Origin: Bacteroidota bacterium
GTDB taxonomy: Bacteria; Bacteroidota; Bacteroidia; B-17B0; Aurantibacillaceae
Assembly: GCA_019638705.1 (NCBI GenBank)
Contig: JAHBTI010000014.1
Coordinates: 1 to 64,000 of the forward strand
Direction: 5' to 3'
Length of the DNA stretch: 64,000 nt
The position numbers and the translations under genes are program-made. Below are positions 17,590 to 26,300 of this stretch, piece by piece. Numbering within the stretch: the stretch's first letter is position 1; the number at the start of each line of letters is the position of its first letter. The notes below the pieces were generated by a model. That model did not search any database. It worked only from the letters and a program-made list of their open reading frames with translations, and had not been told where the DNA came from.

Positions 17590-17848
17590 GTTTTTCCAAA
17601 TCGCTGACTATTCCGGCGATTTGGAGGAAATGAAAAAAACTTTAACACACGGAAAGGGCGGCGGCGAAACTGATATTAAAGAATACTTAACACATGAGGG
17701 AATAGCCGCTAATAAACTGTTAATTGATACTTTAAAATTTACAGTTGCCAAACTTGCCCCGAGAAAATACGGCGACACTTTGAACCTAAATAATACAGTA
17801 GAAAAATTATCTCACGAAGATTTACTAAAAAGATTAAACGGTGATTAA
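17579..17848 (+). pseudogene. Recombinase-tail remnant joined to terminase-small-subunit-like sequence
   Basis: The frame is open from 17579 without a proper start. It first reads 'FFQIADYSGDLEEMKK', the same residues as the C-terminus of the recombinase at 56146. It continues in frame for about 60 residues ending '...NKLLIDTLKFTVAKLAPRKYGDTLNL...', a pattern like the C-termini of phage small terminase subunits (RLRVDTRKW..AKL.PKKYGDK). A TTG at 17621 could start a 75-residue product. Probably a scar of an integrated element; it is hard to say whether it is expressed. Confidence 0.5.
17591..17637 (+). repeat. Left copy of the 47-bp boundary repeat
   Basis: TTTTTCCAAATCGC ... GCGATTTGGAGGAAATG plus AAAAA; identical at 44 of 47 positions and in the same orientation as 57643-57689. 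It contains an inverted repeat (CCAAATCGC / GCGATTTGG). Candidate attachment site left of the 40-kb region, directly against tRNA-Asp. Confidence 0.6.
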
Positions 17849-17875
17849 AACTTATTTTGAGTTTTTTTATTTACT

Positions 17876-17932
17876 TTGAAATTTCAATATTTAAAATAAA
17901 TTTCATTTTCTGAAATATTAATAATACCTTTG
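17876..17932 (+). promoter_or_regulatory. Promoter/operator of the higBA operon
   Basis: The perfect palindrome TTGAAATTTCAA (17876-17887) lies upstream of a TACCTTTG -7 box (17925-17932). Inverted repeats here are the usual site for autorepression by the HigA antitoxin. Confidence 0.45.
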
Positions 17933-17941
17933 GGGCGTATA

Positions 17942-18238
17942 ATGGTTATCATTACAAAAACAAAGTTAAACGAATTTGGAGCAAAACACCCAACCTCAGC
18001 CGAAGCATTGAATAATTGGTACAGTATTGTGAGCGCGGCAAAGTGGAAAAACATAGCACAGGTAAGAAATGATTTTAGTTTTGTGGACTATGTAGGCAAT
18101 GATAGGTTTGTGTTTAACATTAAGGGTAACGAATTTCGTTTAATTGTAATGATACATTTTGATATTCGCACGGTGTACATACGCTTTGTTGGCACGCACG
18201 CCGAATACGATAAAATTAAAAACATTTCAGAAATATAG
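17942..18238 (+). CDS. higB: Type II toxin HigB (mRNA interferase)
   Basis: 98 residues from the ATG at 17942. It shows the HigB_toxin pattern: an N-terminal helix (LNEFGAKHPTSAEALNNWY), 'WKNIAQVRNDFSFVDYVG' and 'FRLIVMIHFDIRTVYIRFVGTHAEYDKI'. RelE-fold toxins of this group cleave ribosome-bound mRNA. The toxin gene comes first and the antitoxin follows after 4 bp, the normal HigBA order. Confidence 0.9.
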   Translation: MVIITKTKLNEFGAKHPTSAEALNNWYSIVSAAKWKNIAQVRNDFSFVDYVGNDRFVFNIKGNEFRLIVMIHFDIRTVYIRFVGTHAEYDKIKNISEI

Positions 18239-18242
18239 AGCC

Positions 18243-18629
18243 ATGATAGACAAAGTAAGAACCGAAAAACAATACAGCCAAGTAATGGCAATGATAGAAA
18301 ACTATCTTTCAAAAGCCACAAAGGGCGGCGGGTTCAAAAGTTTGAGCAAAAAAGAAAATGAGGAACTTAAAAAACTCTCATTACTTGCCGAACAATACGA
18401 GGACGAAGTATTGAAAGTAATGCCTTTGCCTGTAACCCTTGAAAACGTGGTATCGGTAAAAATGCAGGAACTAAACATAACCCAAGCCAAACTTGCCCAA
18501 ATGCTGAATATGGGAACGGCAAAGCTGAGCCAAATACTTAACCACAAACGCAAACCCGATGTACCATTTTTAAAAGCCGTACACGAAAAATTAGGCGTGG
18601 ACGGGAATTTTATTTTAGAGCGGGTGTAA
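18243..18629 (+). CDS. higA: Antitoxin HigA with XRE-type helix-turn-helix
   Basis: 128 residues from the ATG at 18243; longer frames upstream overlap higB and are spurious. The N-terminal half is helical (VMAMIENYLSKATKGGGF); the C-terminal XRE domain contains 'LNITQAKLAQMLNMGTAKLSQI' as its helix-turn-helix. It binds HigB and represses its own operon. Confidence 0.9.
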   Translation: MIDKVRTEKQYSQVMAMIENYLSKATKGGGFKSLSKKENEELKKLSLLAEQYEDEVLKVMPLPVTLENVVSVKMQELNITQAKLAQMLNMGTAKLSQILNHKRKPDVPFLKAVHEKLGVDGNFILERV

Positions 18630-18655
18630 TTTCCCGTTTTCAAAAAACAACCTTG

Positions 18656-18688
18656 CAAAACCTCAGCCGAAAAGTTGAGGTTTTTTGT
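18656..18688 (+). terminator. Terminator after higBA
   Basis: AACCTCA ... TGAGGTT followed by TTTTTG, 30 bp past the higA stop. Confidence 0.7.
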
Positions 18689-18979
18689 TTTGGCTGAAAT
18701 ATCAAAAACTATGTTTCCGATTTCGGCAAAATGGCATTATAAAAGTTGAGGTAAACTTTAGCCTAAAAAGGGGATTTTTTAGCAAAAAAAGGGGAAAATT
18801 AGGGGATTAACTAAAATAAAAACGGCTCAAATGTTTGATTTTAAAACATTTGAGCCGAAGTAGTGGCGGGCACAAAGATACAGATTTCAAACCAATTTCT
18901 AAAAGATTTGGAAAAAATATCTGATTATCTGAATGTTCGCAAAAAGAAACTAATGCCTAAGAAGTAGGTACTTTTTCAT
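18689..18979. other. Non-coding gap with a strong hairpin
   Basis: No gene seen. It holds a near-perfect hairpin CGGCTCAAATGTTT / AAACATTTGAGCCG at 18823-18858, followed on the minus strand by TTTTTATTTT, so it is a terminator in that direction. A minus-strand TATCTTTG box lies just before it at 18880-18873. Short repeated AAAAAGGGG runs occur at 18765-18800. Confidence 0.5.
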
Positions 18980-19360
18980 TTATAATTTTTCCGTGTAGTC
19001 TTTCCCATAACGTTTTACCATTTCGCTTTCGGGTAAATCCCAAGTAGCACTATTGTACAAGCTAATTTTAAGAAATTTCTCAAAGTCTTTTGCTGAACCA
19101 AGTTGCTTTTCAAGTTTGAGTAGTTTATCTAATGCGTTATGTATGCTTTTTTCTATATCAAGCATTAACACTCGCATTTCTTTGTCTGAAATACGGCTGA
19201 CTTCTGTCCAAGCAATTTCTCCAAAAGGAGTAACCACTTTTACATCGGAATAATCCCCTGTTCTCGTTTTTGGGAAAATACCTGCGTGGAGGTCTTCCAC
19301 TTTAGTATTGCGAACTCCGTATAGAGCAATATATCTTGCAATAAGTTCATTTCGTTTCAT
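18980..19360 (-). CDS. Small hypothetical protein of accessory region
   Basis: 126 residues from the ATG at 19360. Soluble, mixed charge. 'MKRNELIARYIALYGVRNTKVEDLHAG' suggests an N-terminal helical segment; 'PFGEIAWTEVSRISDKEMRVLM' and a later coiled segment (HNALDKLLKLEKQLG) follow. I do not recognise the family. It sits between the toxin-antitoxin pair and the large membrane protein, a typical accessory or defence setting. Confidence 0.6.
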   Translation of the reverse strand: MKRNELIARYIALYGVRNTKVEDLHAGIFPKTRTGDYSDVKVVTPFGEIAWTEVSRISDKEMRVLMLDIEKSIHNALDKLLKLEKQLGSAKDFEKFLKISLYNSATWDLPESEMVKRYGKDYTEKL

Positions 19361-19446
19361 GGTCAAATGTACAGTACAAACTCAACCTGTCAAATAAGGT
19401 ACTCACCTTTAATATCACATTCGGCAAAATAAATATGACAAAATAT

Positions 19447-19454
19447 TATCTTTG
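19447..19454 (+). promoter_or_regulatory. -7 box of the gene at 19567
   Basis: TATCTTTG fits TAnnTTTG; no convincing TTG at -33. Downstream there is an imperfect inverted repeat with arms AGCCAAC and GTTGGC flanking about 45 bp. Confidence 0.35.
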
Positions 19455-19566
19455 TATAAATAAACCCCAACTTTATGTGGTAAAGCCAACCAAAATATGA
19501 AGATTGGCGAACATTTATAGGAATATATACAAGTTGGCAGCAAGTTTAAACGACACATAAACACAA

Positions 19567-21618
19567 ATGAAAGAAAATAACCTTTTAGCATCAGTTGCAT
19601 TATTTAGCGAGCTGTATAACAACGAAAATTACAACAACATTACAGACATATTGGGAGAGTTCATTAAAGGTGTTGTTGTAACTGAAAATAAATGGACAAT
19701 TAATTCCACCGAATTAAGAAATCTTTTGGTATCAATTTACGACTTTGACATACCAGAAGCGGTAATTAGAACAACAGTAAAAACCCGCCTTAAAGACATA
19801 AGTACAATGCAAAACGGTTATTATGTTTTTAATAATTCCATTAAAACTGACTTTGATAAAATAAATTCGGCATTCACTTCAATTCAGAATAGACAAAATA
19901 AAATAATATCTCAATTAATTTCATTTGTTGAAAAACAAGAAGAAATAACTATTTCAGAACAAGAAAAGAAAGTTGTAATTGAAAACTTAAACAGATATTT
20001 ATTAGATAACGGTGTTACTGAAAAGTACTCAAAATATATAAGTGCTTTCATTATAGCTAATCAAAACCAATCTGATTTTACAAATGATTTAAACTTAATA
20101 AAAGAAGGGATTATTTTATATCAAGGTATAAGATACACATCAGACATAAATGAGTTAGGAAAATGGACATCAGAATTAACAATATATCTAAGTCCTGAAC
20201 ATTTATTTAATTCATTAGGCTACAATGGCGTATTATTCAAACAAATTTTTGATGATTTTTATAGCTTGGTAAATGAAATAAATATATCTAACAAAAATAA
20301 AAATGGTGAAAAGTTAATTGAGTTAAAATATTTAGAAGAAACAAAAGACGAAATAGATGCTTTTTTTCAGACAGCAGAAAATATTTTCAAAGGTAATGTA
20401 GCCTTGGACACAACGAAACCTGCGATGAAAACAATTCTTGAAGGTTGCAAAAGTTTAAGTGATATTAAGAAAAAGAAAGTTCAATTTGAAACAGAGCTTA
20501 CCCGAAAAGGAATTTTATTAAAAGAATTTAAAACAATTTCTATTTACAAATACACAGACTACGTTGTAGATGATGAAAGTATATTAGAAGAACTAAAGAA
20601 AAAAGCCGAAGAAAAAAATAGATGGTTTGACGAAAATCTTTGCCGACAATTTTTTAGAATTTTCACTAAAATAAACTATTTACGCGGCGGTGAAAGTAAA
20701 ACTAAATTTGAAAAAATAGGTAGTATTTACATCACAGGCAATAGATTTGGCTTGTTTTTGGCACACAACAATAAAGTAAAATTTAAGGAAGGTGATATTC
20801 CTTTTGCCAAAGACCTTGATTACATTACAAGTAAATTTTGGTTTAAACTAAAAAAAGGTTTTAACAAAGGTTCTTCCATACCAAAATCATTTGATGTAGT
20901 TACAAAAGCACAAATTATTATTTCTTCACAGTTAAATCAAACTGTTTTTCAAGAATACCAAAATCTTCAAAAACAATTAAAAGACGGTTCTCTTACAGTA
21001 GAACAAGCTAAACAATTTAGCTTTGAATTAAGACAAAAACCGAACAAACCTGAAGAAATTACAATAGAAACCATTGATAATTCATTAGACTTTTTGACTA
21101 ACGACTCTTACTTTGAGGATTTGCATAGAGAAAAGGAACAAAAAGACATATTATTAAAAGAAACATTAAGAACTAACGAAGCATTGGTAAATGAACTGAG
21201 AAAGAGAGATGAAATAGAACAAGCAAATCAAGAAAAAATAAAAAATGAGAGGATTGAGAAAGAAAGAGTTGAATTTGTAAATACAAAATGGAATGAATAC
21301 AAAAAAACACAAATTAAAAGTGTAATTTATTTTTTCTTCATTATAGTTATTACAGCCTTACCTGTTGCTATAACTCTTATTTTAAAATGTAGTAATAAAT
21401 TAAATTCATGGATTAATTCTATTGGTAATTATCAATATTTAATTTGGGGGTTGTTAATCGTTATATTCCTATTAGAGATTTTAGGACGTTCTTATTTATT
21501 CAACAAAGAAAAAACCAAGCAGGGTTGGATTAGTTTGATAAATTTTATTCGTGGAAAATCAAAACAAATTAAAGCCATAAAAGAAAGAGAGTTTGTAGAA
21601 GAATTTAAACCTGAATAA
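19567..21618 (+). CDS. AT-rich two-TM protein, possible defence effector
   Basis: 683 residues. The N-terminal 500 are soluble and largely helical, beginning 'LLASVALFSELYNNENYNNITDILGEFI'. A charged coiled coil follows (about 530-585), then two hydrophobic segments (VIYFFFIIVITALPVAITLIL at about 592-611, YLIWGLLIVIFLLEILG at about 635-652) and a basic C-terminal tail. No catalytic motif is recognised. The DNA is visibly more AT-rich than its neighbours, suggesting recent transfer. A sensor-plus-membrane layout beside a toxin-antitoxin pair and a recombinase island resembles abortive-infection proteins, but that is inference only. Confidence 0.7.
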   Translation: MKENNLLASVALFSELYNNENYNNITDILGEFIKGVVVTENKWTINSTELRNLLVSIYDFDIPEAVIRTTVKTRLKDISTMQNGYYVFNNSIKTDFDKINSAFTSIQNRQNKIISQLISFVEKQEEITISEQEKKVVIENLNRYLLDNGVTEKYSKYISAFIIANQNQSDFTNDLNLIKEGIILYQGIRYTSDINELGKWTSELTIYLSPEHLFNSLGYNGVLFKQIFDDFYSLVNEINISNKNKNGEKLIELKYLEETKDEIDAFFQTAENIFKGNVALDTTKPAMKTILEGCKSLSDIKKKKVQFETELTRKGILLKEFKTISIYKYTDYVVDDESILEELKKKAEEKNRWFDENLCRQFFRIFTKINYLRGGESKTKFEKIGSIYITGNRFGLFLAHNNKVKFKEGDIPFAKDLDYITSKFWFKLKKGFNKGSSIPKSFDVVTKAQIIISSQLNQTVFQEYQNLQKQLKDGSLTVEQAKQFSFELRQKPNKPEEITIETIDNSLDFLTNDSYFEDLHREKEQKDILLKETLRTNEALVNELRKRDEIEQANQEKIKNERIEKERVEFVNTKWNEYKKTQIKSVIYFFFIIVITALPVAITLILKCSNKLNSWINSIGNYQYLIWGLLIVIFLLEILGRSYLFNKEKTKQGWISLINFIRGKSKQIKAIKEREFVEEFKPE

Positions 21619-21744
21619 AACCAGCCGCCAACAAAAGTTTTTCATCAGACAAGCAAACGTTCAAGCGTGAAAAACCTATCGGACATTTCCACCGAACCAA
21701 ACACTAAGTTCCGAACCATTACCCATTTCATAATAGCAAAATAA

Positions 21745-21777
21745 AAAAAGGCGGAACAAAAAAAACTCCGCCTTTTT
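21745..21777. terminator. Bidirectional terminator at the end of the virus-like operon
   Basis: AAAAAAAGGCGGA / TCCGCCTTTTT with T-runs on both strands, immediately past the last minus-strand gene (stop at 21784). It also ends the plus-strand gene. Confidence 0.85.
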
Positions 21778-21783
21778 AATTCA

Positions 21784-23316
21784 TTACGCCGCTTCCCTCA
21801 AATACTCCTGTTCCTCAAAAATCCGCATTTCGCCGCCCTGATTGTATCTGCCGTTTTGTATTGCCAAACCCTTTTCGGGAATTTCAATCACACTATCCAC
21901 ATTGTGCTGAAATTCATTGCCGCCTCTGAAATTTCCCTCTTTGGTAGTTTGGAAAACATAAACAAAGGATTTTTCGGGATTAGCGTTTCGCAAGGCTTCC
22001 AAGTCGGAAGCCGATAGTTTTAAACTGTTTATACTGTCAAAGAAAATAAAATCATACAAACTCAAATCGGGCGGTATGCTTTCCGATACATACAAATTCG
22101 GGTGAGCCACTTCTTTTGCGTTCAGTTTGTTTTGCAAGGTCATATCTAAACCCTCCTCACGCGCCACATACAACACCTTACCGTGATTACGCGCCAAGTA
22201 GCCCGCAAAATCCATACACAAAAACGATTTACCCATTTTAGGTTTTCCGAATACCATTGCGGAAAATCCTTTGGCGGGGTCGCCGATGAGTTTACGGTAT
22301 TTGCCAACAAAACCCAACGTGCGGAATTGCATACGTTTAAAATCCATGCTGTTCATCACACCCGAAGACACATTTGGTTTTTGCTGCGCTTGGTAAATGC
22401 TGTTTGATTGTGTGCAGCTCGGCTCGCTGTTCATTGCAGGACAAGCACAACCTTCCAACACACCGTTCAATCCGTTGAGTTCGGGTTCTTCAATATTCAG
22501 TACGCTGTGCGATTTGTTTTTCACATACTGACTTAAATTGCTGTGCATTTGGTCAAATACTTTGATGTACTTATCTTTCTTGGTAATGTGTCCTTTGTCA
22601 AAGGCGCGTGTCATGGCTTCCATTAAACGTTTGGCATTTTCTTTCACGCCGTATTTTCCGTTCAGGCTGATGTAACGTTTAATCAAAGCCACAGAGGGCA
22701 TAATTTTTTGTTGAGCGATTAACGCTTTAAATTCCAAAATAATTTTCTGGTCTATTTGCACGGTAAAAGCCGATTTCATGTCGTTGTAACGTTTTATCAA
22801 CTTATCCTGTATGTATTCCATTTGCTTAGCATACGGCGAAGTTTTACGAATACGCTTTTCAATAATAGCTCTGTGCAAGGCATTGATAAAACGTAACAAA
22901 TCCTCTTTCGTTTTTCGTTTGCCGTTCATGGCAAGGTAACGGCGCATAAAACGTATTTCTTCGGGAATACGCTCTACCAACTCAATATCCTGTTCGTCCT
23001 CTGTGTGCGTTTGCACATGAACAATTTTCGGTTGATGTTCTTTCTTTGCTTTTGCTTGTGGCGAAGTTTCATGTTTGGGTGCTTTGTACGTGGAAACTGT
23101 TTTTTCGGGGCGGTTGTTTTGTTCAATTAAAAAAGCGTTCAACTTGTCAATGGTTGTATCAATCACTTTTTTAATGTTCGGATTTTCGTAAGCGTTCCAA
23201 TTTGTTCCGTTCTCTGTGGCTTTTAATACCCATTGATGAGCCTTAAATAAATTGTCGGGCAGTTCGGAATTATTTATTGCCTGTGTTTGTTGTATGTAAT
23301 TGTTTTTACTAATCAT
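21784..23316 (-). CDS. RecA/RadA-like P-loop ATPase of the virus-like block
   Basis: 510 residues. The C-terminal about 190 are a RecA-fold ATPase: Walker A GKPKMGKS (357-364) and a Walker B strand FIFFDSI (about 418). The N-terminal part contains an internal duplication of about 55 residues: 'RRYLAMNGKRKTKEDLLRF' (about 125) matches 'KRYISLNGKYGVKENAKRL' (about 213), each followed by 'RIRKTSPYAKQM' / 'HITKKDKYIKVF'. The ATPase could act in replication (helicase loader or RadA-like) or packaging. It lacks the FtsK/HerA features of known PRD1-type packaging ATPases. Last gene of the operon, 26 bp after the large helicase. Confidence 0.75.
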   Translation of the reverse strand: MISKNNYIQQTQAINNSELPDNLFKAHQWVLKATENGTNWNAYENPNIKKVIDTTIDKLNAFLIEQNNRPEKTVSTYKAPKHETSPQAKAKKEHQPKIVHVQTHTEDEQDIELVERIPEEIRFMRRYLAMNGKRKTKEDLLRFINALHRAIIEKRIRKTSPYAKQMEYIQDKLIKRYNDMKSAFTVQIDQKIILEFKALIAQQKIMPSVALIKRYISLNGKYGVKENAKRLMEAMTRAFDKGHITKKDKYIKVFDQMHSNLSQYVKNKSHSVLNIEEPELNGLNGVLEGCACPAMNSEPSCTQSNSIYQAQQKPNVSSGVMNSMDFKRMQFRTLGFVGKYRKLIGDPAKGFSAMVFGKPKMGKSFLCMDFAGYLARNHGKVLYVAREEGLDMTLQNKLNAKEVAHPNLYVSESIPPDLSLYDFIFFDSINSLKLSASDLEALRNANPEKSFVYVFQTTKEGNFRGGNEFQHNVDSVIEIPEKGLAIQNGRYNQGGEMRIFEEQEYLREAA

Positions 23317-23342
23317 GCTTCGTGTTTTTTGTAATGAAAAAA

Positions 23343-26300
23343 TTATGCTGCCATATCCAAATCCAATTCTAAAGCCAATAAAATAGCCTCTGACTCCAAT
23401 TCTAAAATTCGTATGCGTTCTGTTTCCGCTTCGTTCTCATCGGGCGGCAATTCAATTTTCTTGTGTGTGGACACACGCACCGTGTTTGTTTTTATTAAGG
23501 AAAGCATATTGGGCGCAATCTGTACACTTACGCTGAATTTGTTTTGCAGAATATCCGCAAAGGCTTCCGCATTTTCTTTGGGCAAGTAGGCTTGCATTTT
23601 GTCGGCTGTTTTCTCAAACATTCCTTTTTCCAAAAGTTGCAACAAATCATTGTCCAAATAAATCTCACCGCCCTTGCTGCGCGATAGCGGCACAATCACA
23701 CGGAAATTATTTCCCGCTTCAAAAAACGCAATATCGTTGGAAGCATACAAAGCCCTGCCGTTAGACAAGGATTGTAAAATAGGCAGAGCTTTAATAATGG
23801 GAACAGTAATGTGTTTTAAGGCTTCTTTCGGCTGCCATTCTTCGGGCATTAAAATTCCTTTTTTGGTTTGTCCGTTCATTGTGGTATAACTTACCAACTT
23901 GCCGCTTTTCTCTGTACCAAAGGCTTGTAAGAGGTTGCCCGTAATGATGTAACGAATGCCTCTGTCTTTGTTTTTCTGTTTTATTTCTTCGTTCCATTCG
24001 TTTAACAAATCCTCTTGCGCAGGTTGCTCTGTATCATGGCTCGCCGAAATAATATTGGCAATGTCATTATTAAAACTTGCGGGTATAGCAAAATACTTGC
24101 TGCTGTTGGCAATGGCTATGCGTACACGCACCACGCTCGGCGCATACGGATTTTTCTTTTTCTTGTCAATCATTATTCCCAAACTCACCGCCAACACTCT
24201 TTCGTTGCCGTTGTCAAACGTAACCACAGGATAAGCTAACTTACGACCTATGGTAAAGAAATTTAAAATGCGTTGTAAATGTTCCTGTTTGTGTTTGTAA
24301 GATTTGTTGATTTGCTCTGCTGCCAAAACACGCGCCGCATTCAATTCTTTTTCTCTTTCTATTTTAGCTTGACTATATGCTGTATCACCTTCCTTTTCTC
24401 GTATCTTTTGAAGTTTCTTTTCGTTTGGAATTTCTTTTATCAGCGTGTCGTATTTTCCTTGACTGTCTTTTAATTCCGTTTCGCGGCGTGTTTCCATTGT
24501 GTTAGTAAAATCATCTAACAGTTCGCGTTTGTGTTCTTCCGCATATTTTCCTGCCAATGTTTCGTTCAACATATTTTCAAGTTCTGTTTTAGAAAACGGT
24601 TTTTTCAAAATATTTGCCTGTACTTTTTCTATCATGCTGTCATCACCAAACGAGCTTTCACCGCCTCTGCCTACTTTGACGATATTTGTTTCAAGGGTTT
24701 CCGCTTGTAAATTCAGGGCTTCCACTTCCAAATCATAGTCGCCGATTTGTTTTAAGTATTCCACATAATCGTTGTAACGCTCTGTTATCTCTGCGTAAAA
24801 ATCTGCCTGCATTTGTGTTGATAATACCGCCACACGCCCCGATACGCGGTGCGCTGCTTCTTCCGTATTTTCCGAACTTGTGCTGCTTGCGTTCAAATGC
24901 AAAGGGTCGCCCAACAACTCATTGATGTTGGGATTTTCCAAAAGATATTCTTTCACCACTTTGTCGCCGTACTTATTCAGAAAATCGGGTACATCTAAAA
25001 TCTTGGTGCTTTGTTTTTGGTTGGAAGTGGTGTTCGCGTCCAATGATTTTAATTTCTTTTGCAACATCATCATCAAACGTTTTTCGGCGGGAATGGCAGA
25101 AATAACATAATCGTAAATCGGTTTTAAAATTTGTCCTGTGCGATTAATGCGCCCGCGTTTTTGTACTTCGGTATTAATATCCAATTCGGCTTGCAAGACA
25201 ATCATCACACGCTGTTTCACTTGCTCTGCGGGAACTTTGGGCGTTACAATGGCGTGAGCCGAAGCCCCTGTACTGCCCGACTGATTAATCATCAGTACGT
25301 CCATTTCATTATTGTTAAATAGACGAAATGCGTCATTGGTCGTTAAACGTTTGCGTGATGTTACCAAACCCTTATTGCCTTGTGCATTGGGTTGTACGGC
25401 AAACTTTCTCCCTGTTACTTCGGCAACACGATAGCCCGCGCTTTCCAATTTTTGTATAATTAAATCTATCGGGCTGATTGAAATGCCTGTGCTGATTTGA
25501 TTGATGTTGTTTAAAATACGCTCGTATTCTTTTCTTGCTTCCTCGTCTAAATCGGATAAGGTAAATTCCTTGAATATGGATTGTCCGTTCACATCTTTTT
25601 CGGTGTAACGCATGACACCGCTCAAGCCTTTTCTTAATACTTCGGCAAAATCGTTGTTGATTAAATCACCGTCCCCCACAGGCAAACCTTTTTCGTTTTC
25701 CATTTGCTCAATAAAACTTCCCATAGTGGAAGCAAAAGCAATCACAGGTTTTTTACCTTCTTTCAAACGTTGAATGGTGCGCTCTGCAACCGCTTCGGCT
25801 TTAATGCTGAACAACATTTGATTAATCACGTTGAACACTTTTGAGAAGTAAGGCAGATTGTCCACACCTGCCTGTGATGTTCCCTCACGTATTTCAATTT
25901 CTTTTCCCTCTGCAACGGCAACCTTATCTAATTCTTCTACCTGCTTATCAATAAAATTACTTTGAAAGGCAATGATGTCGCGCAGGGCTTGTGTAATCAA
26001 GTCGGCAGTTTGCTTGTGCTTGACTTCGTAATTATCCAACGAAATATAATTGACTTCCACGCCCTCAAAACTGCGTTCGCGGCGTATCATCTGCCCCTCT
26101 GCCACCAACTGACTTGATAAAATTTCCTGCAAAGCAACACCGCCTTTTTGTATGGCTTCCACCAATTCGTCTTTAGTCATGTTGGCTTCGCTGATAGCAG
26201 TTTTCATGGCATAAATCGGCATATTGTCGGGGCGTTTGGCAAAGGTGGCAGAAAGAAAAACCACACCCGAACATTCGTGAACAACGTATTGCATGAACGC

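Noticed and set aside
19440-21640. Integron gene cassette with attC sites around the 683-residue gene
   Set aside because: The GCCAAC/GTTGGC motifs do not fit the RYYYAAC/GTTRRRY core, and no integron integrase is present.
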